Shown in pieces: positions 43,039-50,921 of a DNA stretch of 64,000 nt. Made by a program: the position numbers and the translations under genes. The notes under the pieces are model-generated. The model searched no databases and was not told where the DNA came from. It was given only the letters and a program-made list of their open reading frames with translations. The stretch covers positions 1 through 64,000 of the forward strand of contig DATJAS010000098.1 in assembly GCA_035516035.1 (NCBI GenBank). The letters are read 5' to 3'. This DNA is from Fen-1273 sp035516035 (lineage in GTDB: Bacteria; Bacteroidota; Ignavibacteria; UBA10030; UBA6906). Every line of letters begins with the position of its first letter. Within the stretch, counting starts at the first letter, position 1.

Positions 43039-43310
43039 GGAGGGGGGAGATCGATGCCGTCGACGACGGCCACGACGACGCTCCGCGCGGGGACGTCGTT
43101 CCGCCCGAGGATCTGTGCCGCCGCTTCCCCCTGACGCACGGCGAGCACGAGATCCCCCGTCCCCGCGTCCGCATCGTCAAGCGCCAGGAAATCCTCCCCT
43201 GCGCTCTCCCCCTCCGGCGTGACGGGGGAGACGATGAGTATCTTCCGCCCGAGGAGAGCCTCCTGCTTTTCCGTCGCAACGACAGATCCCGTGACGCGGC
43301 CGAGTATCAT
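43035..43310 (-). CDS. EutN/CcmL-type microcompartment vertex protein (orphan)
   Basis: 91 residues matching the pentameric EutN/CcmL/BMC-P shell family: 'MILGRVTGSVVATEKQEALLGRKILIV' region at the start, 'LALDDADAGTGDLVLAVRQGEAAAQIL' in the middle, and 'ARSVVVAVVDGIDL' at the end (the family's 'VDAxIxGIVD' region equivalent). Both ends are coupled: ATG on the stop of the phosphohexomutase gene and stop on the dprA start. No hexameric BMC shell gene or encapsulated enzyme is in the window. Confidence 0.85.
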   Translation of the reverse strand: MILGRVTGSVVATEKQEALLGRKILIVSPVTPEGESAGEDFLALDDADAGTGDLVLAVRQGEAAAQILGRNDVPARSVVVAVVDGIDLPPP

Positions 43311-44695
43311 GCCGGCCCCGCATCGCCGGTGATCTCCCTGCGGAACGCCTCGACGACCGCGCGCGCCCTCTCCATCTCCTTTGCCTCCGCGATGATCCGG
43401 ATGATCGGCTCCGTGTTCGATTTGCGGAGGTGGACCCATTCCCCGGGGAAGTCTATCTTCAGGCCGTCGTCCCGCGTCAGCCTCCCGTCCTGCTCGTGCG
43501 CGCGCGCGATACGAGCGAGAACCTCGTCCGGCGACATGCCCGCAATCTCCATCTTTCCCTTTGCAATCCGGTAGAGGGGGAGGCGCTCCTTCAGGGCCGA
43601 GAGCGTGCCCCCGGATTCCGCGAGGAGCTGGAGCAGGAGGCCGATGCCCACGATCGCGTCGCGGCCCAGGTGGACGTCGGGGAGTATGACGCCGCCGCTC
43701 CCCTCGCCGCCGATCGCGGCGCCGATTTCTTTCATTTTTTTCGCCACGTTGATCTCCCCGACGGGAGTCCTGACGACGAGGGCGCCGTGGGCGCCGGCGA
43801 TGTCATCCACGGCGCGGGTCGTGGAGAGATTGACCACCACGCGCGCTCCCGCCGCCTCTTTCCCCATGCGCCCCAGTATGAACTCCACGGCGGAGGCGAC
43901 CGTGTACTCCTCCCCGTAGGGCTCTCCCCGCTCCGTGATCAGGACAAGCCTGTCCACGTCGGGGTCGACCGCGATGCCGATGTCCGCCCCGGCCGACCGG
44001 ACGGCCGCGGCAAGCGCCGTCAGGTTTTCCGGCACCGGCTCCGGCGTGTGCGCGAAGACGCCCGACACGTCGCAGTTCAGCGGGATCACCGTGCACCCGA
44101 GCTTCTCCAGGAGCGGGGGGACGATCACACCCCCGGCAGCGTTGACGCAATCGAGGACCACGCGAAATCGCCTCTCCCGGATGCGCCCCGGGGCCATGAC
44201 GGGGAGGCCGAGCACCGCCTCGATGTGGCGGTCGATCCAGAACGGTTCTTCTGCCACCGGTCCGACCGACTCCCAGGGAACGTACACTCCCTTTTCCTCC
44301 GCCAGCGCGAAGAGTTCCCGGTTCTCGGCGGCATCCAGGAACATCCCGCTCCCGGCCATGAACTTGAGCCCGTTCCACTGCATCGGGTTGTGGCTTGCGG
44401 TCACCGCGATGCCGCCGTCCGCCCCGCCGCGCTCCACGGCGATCTGCACGGTCGGGGTCGGGCAGACGCCGATATCCCTGACGCGGACGCCGGCGGCGGA
44501 GAGCGTCCCCCGGACGAGCGAGGCTACCGCGGGACCTGTCACGCGGCCGTCCCGTCCCAGTATGACGGAGGGGGAAGAGGGATTGCGGCGGAGGACGTAG
44601 CGTCCGAACGCCGATGCGTAGCGGACGACGGTCTCCGGCGTCAGCGACTCGCCGATGACGCCGCGGATTCCCGAGATGCTTGCCATGAGTGACAT
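43307..44695 (-). CDS. Phosphoglucosamine mutase / phosphomannomutase family phosphohexomutase
   Basis: 462 residues of the alpha-D-phosphohexomutase superfamily. Marks in order: 'MASISGIRGVIGESLTPE', catalytic serine 'VTASHNPMQWNGLKFM', Mg loop 'DPDVDRLVLI', sugar loop 'GGEGSGGVILP' and the phosphate-binding loop 'RKSNTEPIIRIIAEA'. It could be GlmM (GlcN-6-P to GlcN-1-P for peptidoglycan/LPS) or a phosphomannomutase; sequence by eye does not decide. ATG 44695 chosen as the start just ahead of the conserved N-terminus. First gene of a run with the EutN/CcmL gene and dprA. Confidence 0.92.
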   Translation of the reverse strand: MSLMASISGIRGVIGESLTPETVVRYASAFGRYVLRRNPSSPSVILGRDGRVTGPAVASLVRGTLSAAGVRVRDIGVCPTPTVQIAVERGGADGGIAVTASHNPMQWNGLKFMAGSGMFLDAAENRELFALAEEKGVYVPWESVGPVAEEPFWIDRHIEAVLGLPVMAPGRIRERRFRVVLDCVNAAGGVIVPPLLEKLGCTVIPLNCDVSGVFAHTPEPVPENLTALAAAVRSAGADIGIAVDPDVDRLVLITERGEPYGEEYTVASAVEFILGRMGKEAAGARVVVNLSTTRAVDDIAGAHGALVVRTPVGEINVAKKMKEIGAAIGGEGSGGVILPDVHLGRDAIVGIGLLLQLLAESGGTLSALKERLPLYRIAKGKMEIAGMSPDEVLARIARAHEQDGRLTRDDGLKIDFPGEWVHLRKSNTEPIIRIIAEAKEMERARAVVEAFRREITGDAGPA

Positions 44696-44740
44696 AGGGG
44701 GAGCGACTTTTCGAGGTGGCTGGAGGAATTTCAGGGACGC

Positions 44741-44769
44741 AATGTAGTCAAGGCACGCCGGACAGTCAA
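44741..44769 (-). promoter_or_regulatory. Promoter candidate for the phosphohexomutase operon (TTGACT-17-TACATT)
   Basis: Minus-strand -35 TTGACT (44769-44764), -10 TACATT (44746-44741), 17-bp spacer, leader about 40 nt. Confidence 0.6.
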
Positions 44770-44801
44770 GGAGAGGCGTCACACGGGACGGGGCGCTCCT
44801 G

Positions 44802-44830
44802 TTGAATGTCAGCGACGTTTTCAGTACGTT
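44802..44830 (+). promoter_or_regulatory. Promoter candidate for the AMMECR1 operon (TTGAAT-17-TACGTT)
   Basis: -35 TTGAAT and -10 TACGTT with a 17-bp spacer; divergent from the phosphohexomutase promoter, with 32 bp between the -35 boxes. Confidence 0.5.
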
Positions 44831-44863
44831 TCCCTCACACTCACGCATGGGGCGGCGGCCACT

Positions 44864-45415
44864 GTGACAGACGACGAACGGCGGAGACTGCTCGCGATCG
44901 CGCGGGAGTCTCTTGTATCCCTCCTCGAGCACCGGGAAGCGCACGACCCGGGTCCGCTCACCGGGCGCCTGGCCGAGCCGGGGGGCGCCTTTGTGACGCT
45001 CAGGAGCGGCGGCCGGCTCCGGGGGTGTATAGGGTATATCGATTCCCCCCAGCCGCTTGCGAACGTCGTCGCCGAACTCGCCCGGAAATCCGCCCGCGAG
45101 GACCCGAGGTTCCCCCCCCTCTCACCCCCCGAGATGACGCGCGTCTCACTCGAGGTTTCCGTCCTGTCGGCAATCCGTCCCCTTGCCGATGCTTCCGGCA
45201 TACGCCCCGGGGTCGACGGTCTTCTCCTTGAACTCCGGGGCAGGCGGGGGCTGCTCCTCCCCCAGGTCGCGACGGAGCAGGGATGGGACGCAGAAGGGCT
45301 CCTGCGGGGCACGTGCTGCAAGGCCGGCCTTCCTCCCGGGGCGTGGAAGGATCCCGAAGCCAGAATGTTCACGTTCACGGCTGAGATCTGCGATGAAAGC
45401 GAAAGGCGCAGCTGA
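44864..45415 (+). CDS. AmmeMemoRadiSam system protein A (AMMECR1 domain)
   Basis: 183 residues of the AMMECR1 family, with the signature 'GGRLRGCIGYID' (about 49-60) including the conserved LRGCIG, then 'REDPRFPPLSPPEMTRVSLEVSVLS' and 'LLLPQVATEQGWD'. In bacteria and archaea this protein is grouped with a MEMO protein and a radical SAM enzyme; the reaction is poorly known. GTG start. It overlaps the MEMO1 gene by 23 nt. The radical SAM partner is not in the window. Confidence 0.93.
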   Translation: MTDDERRRLLAIARESLVSLLEHREAHDPGPLTGRLAEPGGAFVTLRSGGRLRGCIGYIDSPQPLANVVAELARKSAREDPRFPPLSPPEMTRVSLEVSVLSAIRPLADASGIRPGVDGLLLELRGRRGLLLPQVATEQGWDAEGLLRGTCCKAGLPPGAWKDPEARMFTFTAEICDESERRS

Positions 45416-46229
45416 CGCCGATGTGCGCTGCGCGGCGGTAGCCGGGATGTTCTATCCGGGCGACGCCGGCGAGCTCGAGGGGACGCTCCGGGGACTCTTC
45501 CGGGGGGGCCGGGAGAAATCCGCCGCGGCTGTCCGCGGGGTGATCGCCCCGCACGCCGGGTACGCATATTCGGGGGAGACAGCAGCTGCCGCCTACGGAC
45601 GGATCGCCGGGAATGAGTACGAGACTGTCGTCGTCATCGCGCCGAGTCACCGGGAGTTTTTCGAGGGGGTCTCCGTGTATCCCGGGCGAGCCTACAGCAC
45701 GCCACTCGGAACGCTTCCCATCGACGCCGCGCTCCGGGAAGCGCTCACCCGGTCGACGCCCTTCGTGAGGGCTTCGCTCCGAGGACACGGTGCCGAGCAT
45801 GCGGTCGAGGTTCATCTTCCCTTCCTCCAGCATCTCCTGGGGGAGTTTCCGCTCCTCCCCCTGGTCGTCGGGCACCAGACGAGCGAAGTCTGTTTCGGGC
45901 TGGGCCGGGCGCTGGGCGCGCTGCTGGGGAAGCGGAGCGCGCTCCTGGTCGCGAGCACTGACCTTTCTCACTTCCACGAAGACCGTGAAGCACGGACGAT
46001 TGACGAAGTGGTCCTCGCCGACGTCAGGGCATTCGACCCGGGCGCGCTGATGACGCACCTGGAAGAGGGGACTGCGGAGGCGTGCGGGGGGGGGCCGACT
46101 GTCGCGGCGCTTGCCGCGCTCAGGATCCTGGGCGCAACGAGCGTCCACGTGGTCGCGTACGCGACGTCGGGAGACGTCACGGGAGACCGCCGGAGCGTGG
46201 TCGGGTACATGAGCGCGGTGGCCTTCTGA
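45393..46229 (+). CDS. AmmeMemoRadiSam system protein B (MEMO1 family)
   Basis: 278 residues related to human MEMO1 and extradiol dioxygenases. Marks: 'VAGMFYPGDAGELEGTL', 'VIAPHAGYAYSGETAAAAYG' (metal-site His), 'VVIAPSHREFFEGVSVYPG', 'EHAVEVHLPFLQ' and 'ASTDLSHFH', holding the three His/Cys-region ligands of the family. Likely binds copper or iron; the pathway role is unresolved. ATG 45393 lies inside the end of the AMMECR1 gene and the stop shares a base with the next gene. Confidence 0.94.
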   Translation: MKAKGAADADVRCAAVAGMFYPGDAGELEGTLRGLFRGGREKSAAAVRGVIAPHAGYAYSGETAAAAYGRIAGNEYETVVVIAPSHREFFEGVSVYPGRAYSTPLGTLPIDAALREALTRSTPFVRASLRGHGAEHAVEVHLPFLQHLLGEFPLLPLVVGHQTSEVCFGLGRALGALLGKRSALLVASTDLSHFHEDREARTIDEVVLADVRAFDPGALMTHLEEGTAEACGGGPTVAALAALRILGATSVHVVAYATSGDVTGDRRSVVGYMSAVAF

Positions 46230-47155
46230 TGAGCCGCCGACTGCGCGTCGCGATCGTCGGGGCCGGCAACGTCGGGGCGGTGCTGGGCCGCCTGCTCCGG
46301 GAGGGGGGATCTTCCGTGAGCGCGGTGGTATCGCGTTCGACCGCGTCCGCCCGCCGGGCGGCGTCGTTTATCGGTTGCAGGCGTTACGGGGACGGGATCG
46401 GGGTGATCCCGGCAGAGACAGATATCGTATTCCTCGCCGTTCCCCATGCCGCCGTCAGCCGCGTCGCCGGGGCGCTTGCCTCCTCGGAGGAACTCCCCCT
46501 CGAGCGCATGGCGGTGTGCCACGCTTCGGGGATGCTCGGCGCCGATATCCTCGCGCCGGCTGCGGAGCGGGGCGCCATCACGTTTTCATTTCACCCGTTG
46601 CAGACGTTCCCCCGCGCATTCTCCCCGCGGCACATACTCCCTTCGGCCCGCGGGATCTGGTACGGGATCGACGGCCCGGCCCCGGGCCTGAGGAAAGCGC
46701 GCCTCCTTGCGCGGGCGCTGGGAGGGAGGACGATACTCGTTCCCCCGGCGGAAAGGGAGCTCTACCATGCGGCCTGCGTCGTCGCGTCCAATCACCTGAC
46801 CGCTCTCCTGGCGGCACTCGAGGAGATGCACGCTGCCGTCGGCGCCACGGGGGGCCGCGGCCTCGAGCCGTACGGACCGATACTCCGCTCGACGCTCGCC
46901 AACGTGCTCCGGACGTCTCCCGGCGAGGCGCTGAGCGGACCCGTCGCGCGGGGGGGTGTCGAGACGGTCGCGCGGCACATCGAGTCCGTGCGGAGGGCCT
47001 GCCCCGGCCTCCTCCCCTACTTTGCACGCATGACGCAGGAGACGATACGCCTCGCCGACCGCTCCGGGACGCTCCCCCGGGACCGGCGGGTGGCGATGGA
47101 AGCACTCCTCGAGTCCATACCCGGCATCGCGCACATCTCGGGACTGACACAGTGA
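46229..47155 (+). CDS. Rossmann-like / DUF2520 domain protein
   Basis: 308 residues. An N-terminal dinucleotide-binding domain ('RVAIVGAGNVGAVLGRLLREGG', 'IVFLAVPHAAVSRVAGAL') is followed by the helical DUF2520 domain ('FHPLQTFPRAFSP', 'YHAACVVASNHLTALLAALEEM', 'GPVARGGVETVARHI'). The fold is like NADP-dependent beta-hydroxyacid/ketopantoate-type reductases, but no substrate is established. TGATG coupling with MEMO1 and GTGA coupling with the nucleotidyltransferase gene. Confidence 0.9.
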   Translation: MSRRLRVAIVGAGNVGAVLGRLLREGGSSVSAVVSRSTASARRAASFIGCRRYGDGIGVIPAETDIVFLAVPHAAVSRVAGALASSEELPLERMAVCHASGMLGADILAPAAERGAITFSFHPLQTFPRAFSPRHILPSARGIWYGIDGPAPGLRKARLLARALGGRTILVPPAERELYHAACVVASNHLTALLAALEEMHAAVGATGGRGLEPYGPILRSTLANVLRTSPGEALSGPVARGGVETVARHIESVRRACPGLLPYFARMTQETIRLADRSGTLPRDRRVAMEALLESIPGIAHISGLTQ

Positions 47156-48216
47156 AAGCGCTCATCGCCAGCGGCGGCCGCGGGACGCGTCTGCGCCCCA
47201 TCACGCACACCCGCAACAAGCACCTGATTCCGATCGCCAACAAGCCGATACTCCACTATGCCATCGAGGCAGCCGCGGACGCCGGGATCAGGGAGATCGG
47301 CATCGTCGTGAACGCCGACTCCAATGAGGTCCCGCAGGCCATCGGCGACGGCTCCAGGTGGGGAGTGGCGATCACATACATCCCCCAGGCGGCGCCCGGG
47401 GGGCTCGCGGAGGTGGTGGCGCTGGGAGAGCCGTTCATCGGGAAGGACCGGTTCATATTCTACCTCGGCGACAACATGGTCGTGGGGGGGGTGAAGCGGT
47501 TCATCGAGGAGTTCGAGAAGAGCAGGTGCAACTGCTTCCTGACGCTTGCAAAAGTCAGGGACCCGGAGCGGTTCGGCGTCCCCGAGCTCCGGGAGGGGAG
47601 GATCGTCTCCGTGGAGGAGAAGCCCGCCCATCCCAAATCGAGCTACGCGGTCGCGGGCATCTACCTGTACGACTCGAGCATATTCGACGCGGTCAAGCAC
47701 ATCACGCCAAGCGCGCGGGGGGAGCTGGAGATCTCCGACGCCCACCAGTACCTGATACGGAAGGGGCTGCATGTGGGATACACGGAGATCACCGGGTGGT
47801 GGAAAGACACGGGGAAACCGACCGACCTGCTCGAAGCCAACCGGCTCGTGCTGGACAACATCGTTCCCGCCGTCCGCGGGGAGGTCGACGCGCGCTCCGT
47901 GGTGGCGGGGAAAGTGGTGATCGAGAAGGGGGCCCGCGTCACGAACAGCGTCATCCGGGGTCCCGGCATCATCGGCGAGGGGTGCGTCGTCGAAGATTCC
48001 TACATCGGCCCCTTCTCGTCGCTGGGGAACAACACGGTGGTGAAGGGGAGCGAGGTGGAATACAGCATCATCCTGCGCGACTGCCGCGTCGTGAACGTCA
48101 ACATCCGGCTCGAGGGATGCATACTGGGGAACGACGTGGAGATCGTCGAAGGGACCGGGAAGCCCCGCGTCCACCGGTTCATGATCGGGGACCAGAGCAG
48201 GGTCGAGCTCGTCTGA
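47152..48216 (+). CDS. Sugar-1-phosphate nucleotidyltransferase with left-handed beta-helix (RmlA/StrD-like)
   Basis: 354 residues. The catalytic N-terminal domain has 'KALIASGGRGTRLRPITHTRNKHLIPIANKPIL' (GGxGTRLxP-Kx signature), 'FIFYLGDNMVVGG' and 'EISDAHQYLIRKG'; the C-terminal hexapeptide-repeat helix runs from about residue 245 ('VVAGKVVIEKGARVTNSVIRGPGIIGEG'-like repeats). This is the long glucose-1-phosphate thymidylyltransferase type (StrD/RmlA2); the sugar and nucleotide are inferred. GTG start overlapping the previous stop. Probably supplies dTDP-sugar for surface polysaccharide. Confidence 0.9.
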   Translation: MKALIASGGRGTRLRPITHTRNKHLIPIANKPILHYAIEAAADAGIREIGIVVNADSNEVPQAIGDGSRWGVAITYIPQAAPGGLAEVVALGEPFIGKDRFIFYLGDNMVVGGVKRFIEEFEKSRCNCFLTLAKVRDPERFGVPELREGRIVSVEEKPAHPKSSYAVAGIYLYDSSIFDAVKHITPSARGELEISDAHQYLIRKGLHVGYTEITGWWKDTGKPTDLLEANRLVLDNIVPAVRGEVDARSVVAGKVVIEKGARVTNSVIRGPGIIGEGCVVEDSYIGPFSSLGNNTVVKGSEVEYSIILRDCRVVNVNIRLEGCILGNDVEIVEGTGKPRVHRFMIGDQSRVELV

Positions 48217-48244
48217 CACACACGCCCACAGAGCGGAGCGCGCC

Positions 48245-49027
48245 ATGGCGTACGAGACGCTGATCACGGAGGCCGCCGGCAGGGTGGCCACGGTGACGAT
48301 CAACAGGCCGGAGAAGCTGAACGCGCTGAACGCGAGGGTGAAGGCGGAGCTGCGGGAGTGCTTCCTGGCACTGAAGGGGGATCCCGCGGTGGACGTGGTG
48401 GTCCTTACCGGCGCTGGGGAGAAGGCGTTCGTGGCGGGGACCGATATCGGTGAGCTCCGCACGCTCGACGCCGCATCGGGGAGAGAGTTCTCCTCCGGGG
48501 GACAGGCGCTCTTCGACCTGATCGAACACCTGGGCAAGCCGGTGATCGCCGCAGTCAACGGGTACGCGCTCGGAGGAGGCTGCGAGCTGGCGCTGGCCTG
48601 CCACATCCGGATCGCCTCGGAGCGGGCGAAATTCGGCCAGCCGGAGGTCAACCTGGGGATCATACCCGGATACGGCGGAACGCAGCGCCTGGCGCGGATC
48701 GTCGGGATGGGGCGGGCGATGGAGATGATCCTGACGGGGGTGCAGATCGACGCCCAGGAGGCGCTCCGCGCCGGACTCGTGACGAAAGTGGTGCCGGGCG
48801 CGGAGCTCCTCGACCGCGCACGGGGGATGGCCCTCCTCATCGCCTCGATGGGGCAGTTCGCCGTCCGGATGGCGCTCAAGGCGGTCGCGATCACGCAGGA
48901 GGTGCCGCTGGCGGAGGGGGAGCGGCTCGAATCGTCGCTCTTCGGCCTCTGCTGCGGGACGCGGGATTTTGCCGAGGGGACATCCGCGTTCCTGGAAAAG
49001 CGGAAGCCCCGGTTCACCGGATCCTGA
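48245..49027 (+). CDS. Enoyl-CoA hydratase/isomerase family protein
   Basis: 260-residue crotonase. Marks: 'VATVTINRPEKLNALN', oxyanion-hole 'KAFVAGTDIGELRTLDA', 'KPVIAAVNGYALGGGCELALACHIRIASERAKFGQPEVNLGIIPGYGGTQRLARIVG' in order; the two catalytic glutamates of enoyl-CoA hydratase are at the expected places (E in 'GGGCELAL' and in 'FGQPEVNLG'). Likely short-chain enoyl-CoA hydration in fatty-acid or amino-acid degradation; no other beta-oxidation genes are adjacent. Confidence 0.93.
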   Translation: MAYETLITEAAGRVATVTINRPEKLNALNARVKAELRECFLALKGDPAVDVVVLTGAGEKAFVAGTDIGELRTLDAASGREFSSGGQALFDLIEHLGKPVIAAVNGYALGGGCELALACHIRIASERAKFGQPEVNLGIIPGYGGTQRLARIVGMGRAMEMILTGVQIDAQEALRAGLVTKVVPGAELLDRARGMALLIASMGQFAVRMALKAVAITQEVPLAEGERLESSLFGLCCGTRDFAEGTSAFLEKRKPRFTGS

Positions 49028-49028
49028 C

Positions 49029-49463
49029 ATGGCAGTGACATTCACCACGGGGAAGCGGGCGGTGCTCGCGGCTCTGCTCGGCGCCTGTGCGCTCCTCCTT
49101 TCACTCGCGCCGCTTGCCGGGCGCCGCACGCCGGCGCGCGGTGCCGGCGAAGGGGAAGCATCCGTTGCCGCCTCTGCCGCCGTGGACAGCCTCCTTCCCC
49201 GTTTCGGCGCCGGGGGGAGCACTGTCCGGTCGTGGAAGGCGATGGCGGCCGGCGCGCCGACGGGGAGGATCGAGGAGCGCATCACCGTTCCCGCCTCGTT
49301 CAGGAGCCTGGAGTTCAACCACGCGCTCGCGCGGCGCCTCGCGCCGCTCGGGATGTCCCTGGTCGCGACGGAACATGCGCGGGAAAACTCCGTCACGATG
49401 CACATCGTCCGGCGCGGGTTCACGATCCGGACACTGGCCTTCGTGGCGGACGCGCAGCACTGA
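49029..49463 (+). CDS. Membrane-anchored protein of unknown function
   Basis: 144 residues: short basic N-terminus, one hydrophobic segment ('AVLAALLGACALLLSLAPLAG', about 11-31), then a soluble part with 'GRIEERITVPASFRSLEFNHALARRLAPLGMSLVATEHAREN' and 'VTMHIVRRGFTIRTLAFV', which looks like a small alpha/beta domain. The last part recalls the N-terminal domain found in front of some divergent polysaccharide deacetylases, but I cannot confirm that. It starts 1 nt after the crotonase stop. Confidence 0.7.
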   Translation: MAVTFTTGKRAVLAALLGACALLLSLAPLAGRRTPARGAGEGEASVAASAAVDSLLPRFGAGGSTVRSWKAMAAGAPTGRIEERITVPASFRSLEFNHALARRLAPLGMSLVATEHARENSVTMHIVRRGFTIRTLAFVADAQH

Positions 49464-49554
49464 GATCGAGCGCAGACAGAGAAAGGAGAGAGCGATCACA
49501 CCCGACGGGAAGCAGTCAAACGCCGGGGCCTCCCCGGCCGGGGGAGCCCCCCTC

Positions 49555-50886
49555 ATGGAGAAAATCGTCTCGCTGGCCAAGCGGCGGGGCTACGTCTTCC
49601 AGTCGAGCGAGATTTACGGCGGACTGAACGGCTGCTGGGACTACGGTCCGCTTGGCGTCGAGCTCCTCCGCAACATCAAGGAGCGCTGGTGGGAGGCGAT
49701 GACGCTCCGTGAAGACGTCGAGGGGATCGACGCGTCCATCCTGATGCACCCCCGCGTCTGGGAAGCCTCCGGGCACGTCGAGAATTTCACCGACCCGATG
49801 GTCGACTGCCGCGAATGCAAGGCGCGGTTTCGCGCCGACCAGATCGCCGACGCCCCGTGCGGAAGCCCGGCGTACAAGAACCGCCCCGCGTCACGGTGCC
49901 AGGCCGACGGCAAGTTCACGGAGGCGCGCCGGTTCAACCTGATGTTCCGGACGTTCATCGGTCCCGTCGAGGACTCCTCGGCCGCGGTGTTCCTGCGCCC
50001 GGAGACCGCCCAGGGGATCTACGTGAACTTCCTCAACGTCCAGGCCTCTTCGCGCCAGCGGCCCCCCTTCGGGATCGCGCAGATCGGCAAGGCGTTCCGC
50101 AACGAGATCAACACGAAGAACTTCCTCTTCCGCACCAGGGAGTTCGAGCAGATGGAGATGCAGTATTTCGTGCCGCCGGGCACTGACGAGCGGTGGTTCG
50201 GCGAGTGGAAAGAGGAGCGCTTCCGGTGGTTCCTCGGGCTCGGGATGACGCCGGCAAAGCTGCGCTGGCACCGCCACGGACCGGGTGAGCTGGCGCACTA
50301 CGCCAGGGACGCCTACGACATCGAGTACGAATTCCCCTTCGGCTGGGGGGAGATCGAGGGGATACACAACAGGGGCGACTACGACCTCTCGCGGCACGAG
50401 CAGTTCTCCGGGAAGGCGATGAAGTTCTACGACGAGCAGACGAAGGAGAAGTACACCCCCCTCGTGATCGAGACCTCCGCCGGGGCGAGCAGGTCGTTCA
50501 TGGCCTTCCTGGTGGACGCCTACAGGGAGGAGCAGGCCCCGAGCGCCGAGGGGAAGATGGAGACGCGCGTGGTGCTCGCCCTGCACCCGCGCCTGGCGCC
50601 GGTGAAGGCCGCGGTCTTCCCGCTCGTCAACAGGGACGGCATGCCCGAGATCGCCCGCGCCATCACCGCGGATTTGCGGAAGAGCCGCCGCGTCTTTTAC
50701 GACGACAGCGGCGCCGTCGGGCGGCGGTACCGCCGCCAGGACGAAGCAGGGACGCCGTTCTGCATCACGGTGGATTCGACGACGCTCGCCGACGGCACGG
50801 TGACCGTGCGGGAGCGGGACTCGATGCGCCAGGAGCGCGTTGCGAAGGAGGCCCTGGCGAGGTATCTCGGCGACCGCATCGGGTGA
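49555..50886 (+). CDS. glyS: Glycine--tRNA ligase (dimeric type)
   Basis: 443 residues, alpha2-type class II synthetase as in archaea, eukaryotes and FCB bacteria. Start 'MEKIVSLAKRRGYVFQSSEIYGGLNGCWDYGPLG' is typical; zinc-like cysteines 'CREC...C...C' follow, then 'FNLMFRTFIGP', motif 2 'FLRPETAQGIYVNF', 'QIGKAFRNEI', 'FREFEQMEMQ'-type, motif 3 'ASAGASRSFMAFL' and the anticodon domain from 'LHPRLAPVKAAVFPL'. ATG 49555 fits homologues, but a strong site AAAGGAG lies 6 nt before an in-frame ATC at 49495, see findings. Confidence 0.97.
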   Translation: MEKIVSLAKRRGYVFQSSEIYGGLNGCWDYGPLGVELLRNIKERWWEAMTLREDVEGIDASILMHPRVWEASGHVENFTDPMVDCRECKARFRADQIADAPCGSPAYKNRPASRCQADGKFTEARRFNLMFRTFIGPVEDSSAAVFLRPETAQGIYVNFLNVQASSRQRPPFGIAQIGKAFRNEINTKNFLFRTREFEQMEMQYFVPPGTDERWFGEWKEERFRWFLGLGMTPAKLRWHRHGPGELAHYARDAYDIEYEFPFGWGEIEGIHNRGDYDLSRHEQFSGKAMKFYDEQTKEKYTPLVIETSAGASRSFMAFLVDAYREEQAPSAEGKMETRVVLALHPRLAPVKAAVFPLVNRDGMPEIARAITADLRKSRRVFYDDSGAVGRRYRRQDEAGTPFCITVDSTTLADGTVTVRERDSMRQERVAKEALARYLGDRIG

Positions 50887-50888
50887 GG

Positions 50889-50905
50889 CTGCACGGATAA
50901 CGACA
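50889..50905 (+). repeat. 17-mer leader motif, copy 1
   Basis: CTGCACGGATAACGACA, placed between the glyS stop and the ribosome-binding site (GGGGAGGAG) of the lipoprotein gene. It matches 16 of 17 bases of a motif at 58574-58590 in the leader of the mrp/apbC gene. Confidence 0.5.
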
Positions 50906-50921
50906 CAGGGGAGGAGAAGAC

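Noticed and set aside
43035..43310. Full microcompartment operon
   Set aside because: Only the vertex-type protein is present; no hexameric shell protein or signature enzyme lies within the window, so I report only an orphan gene.
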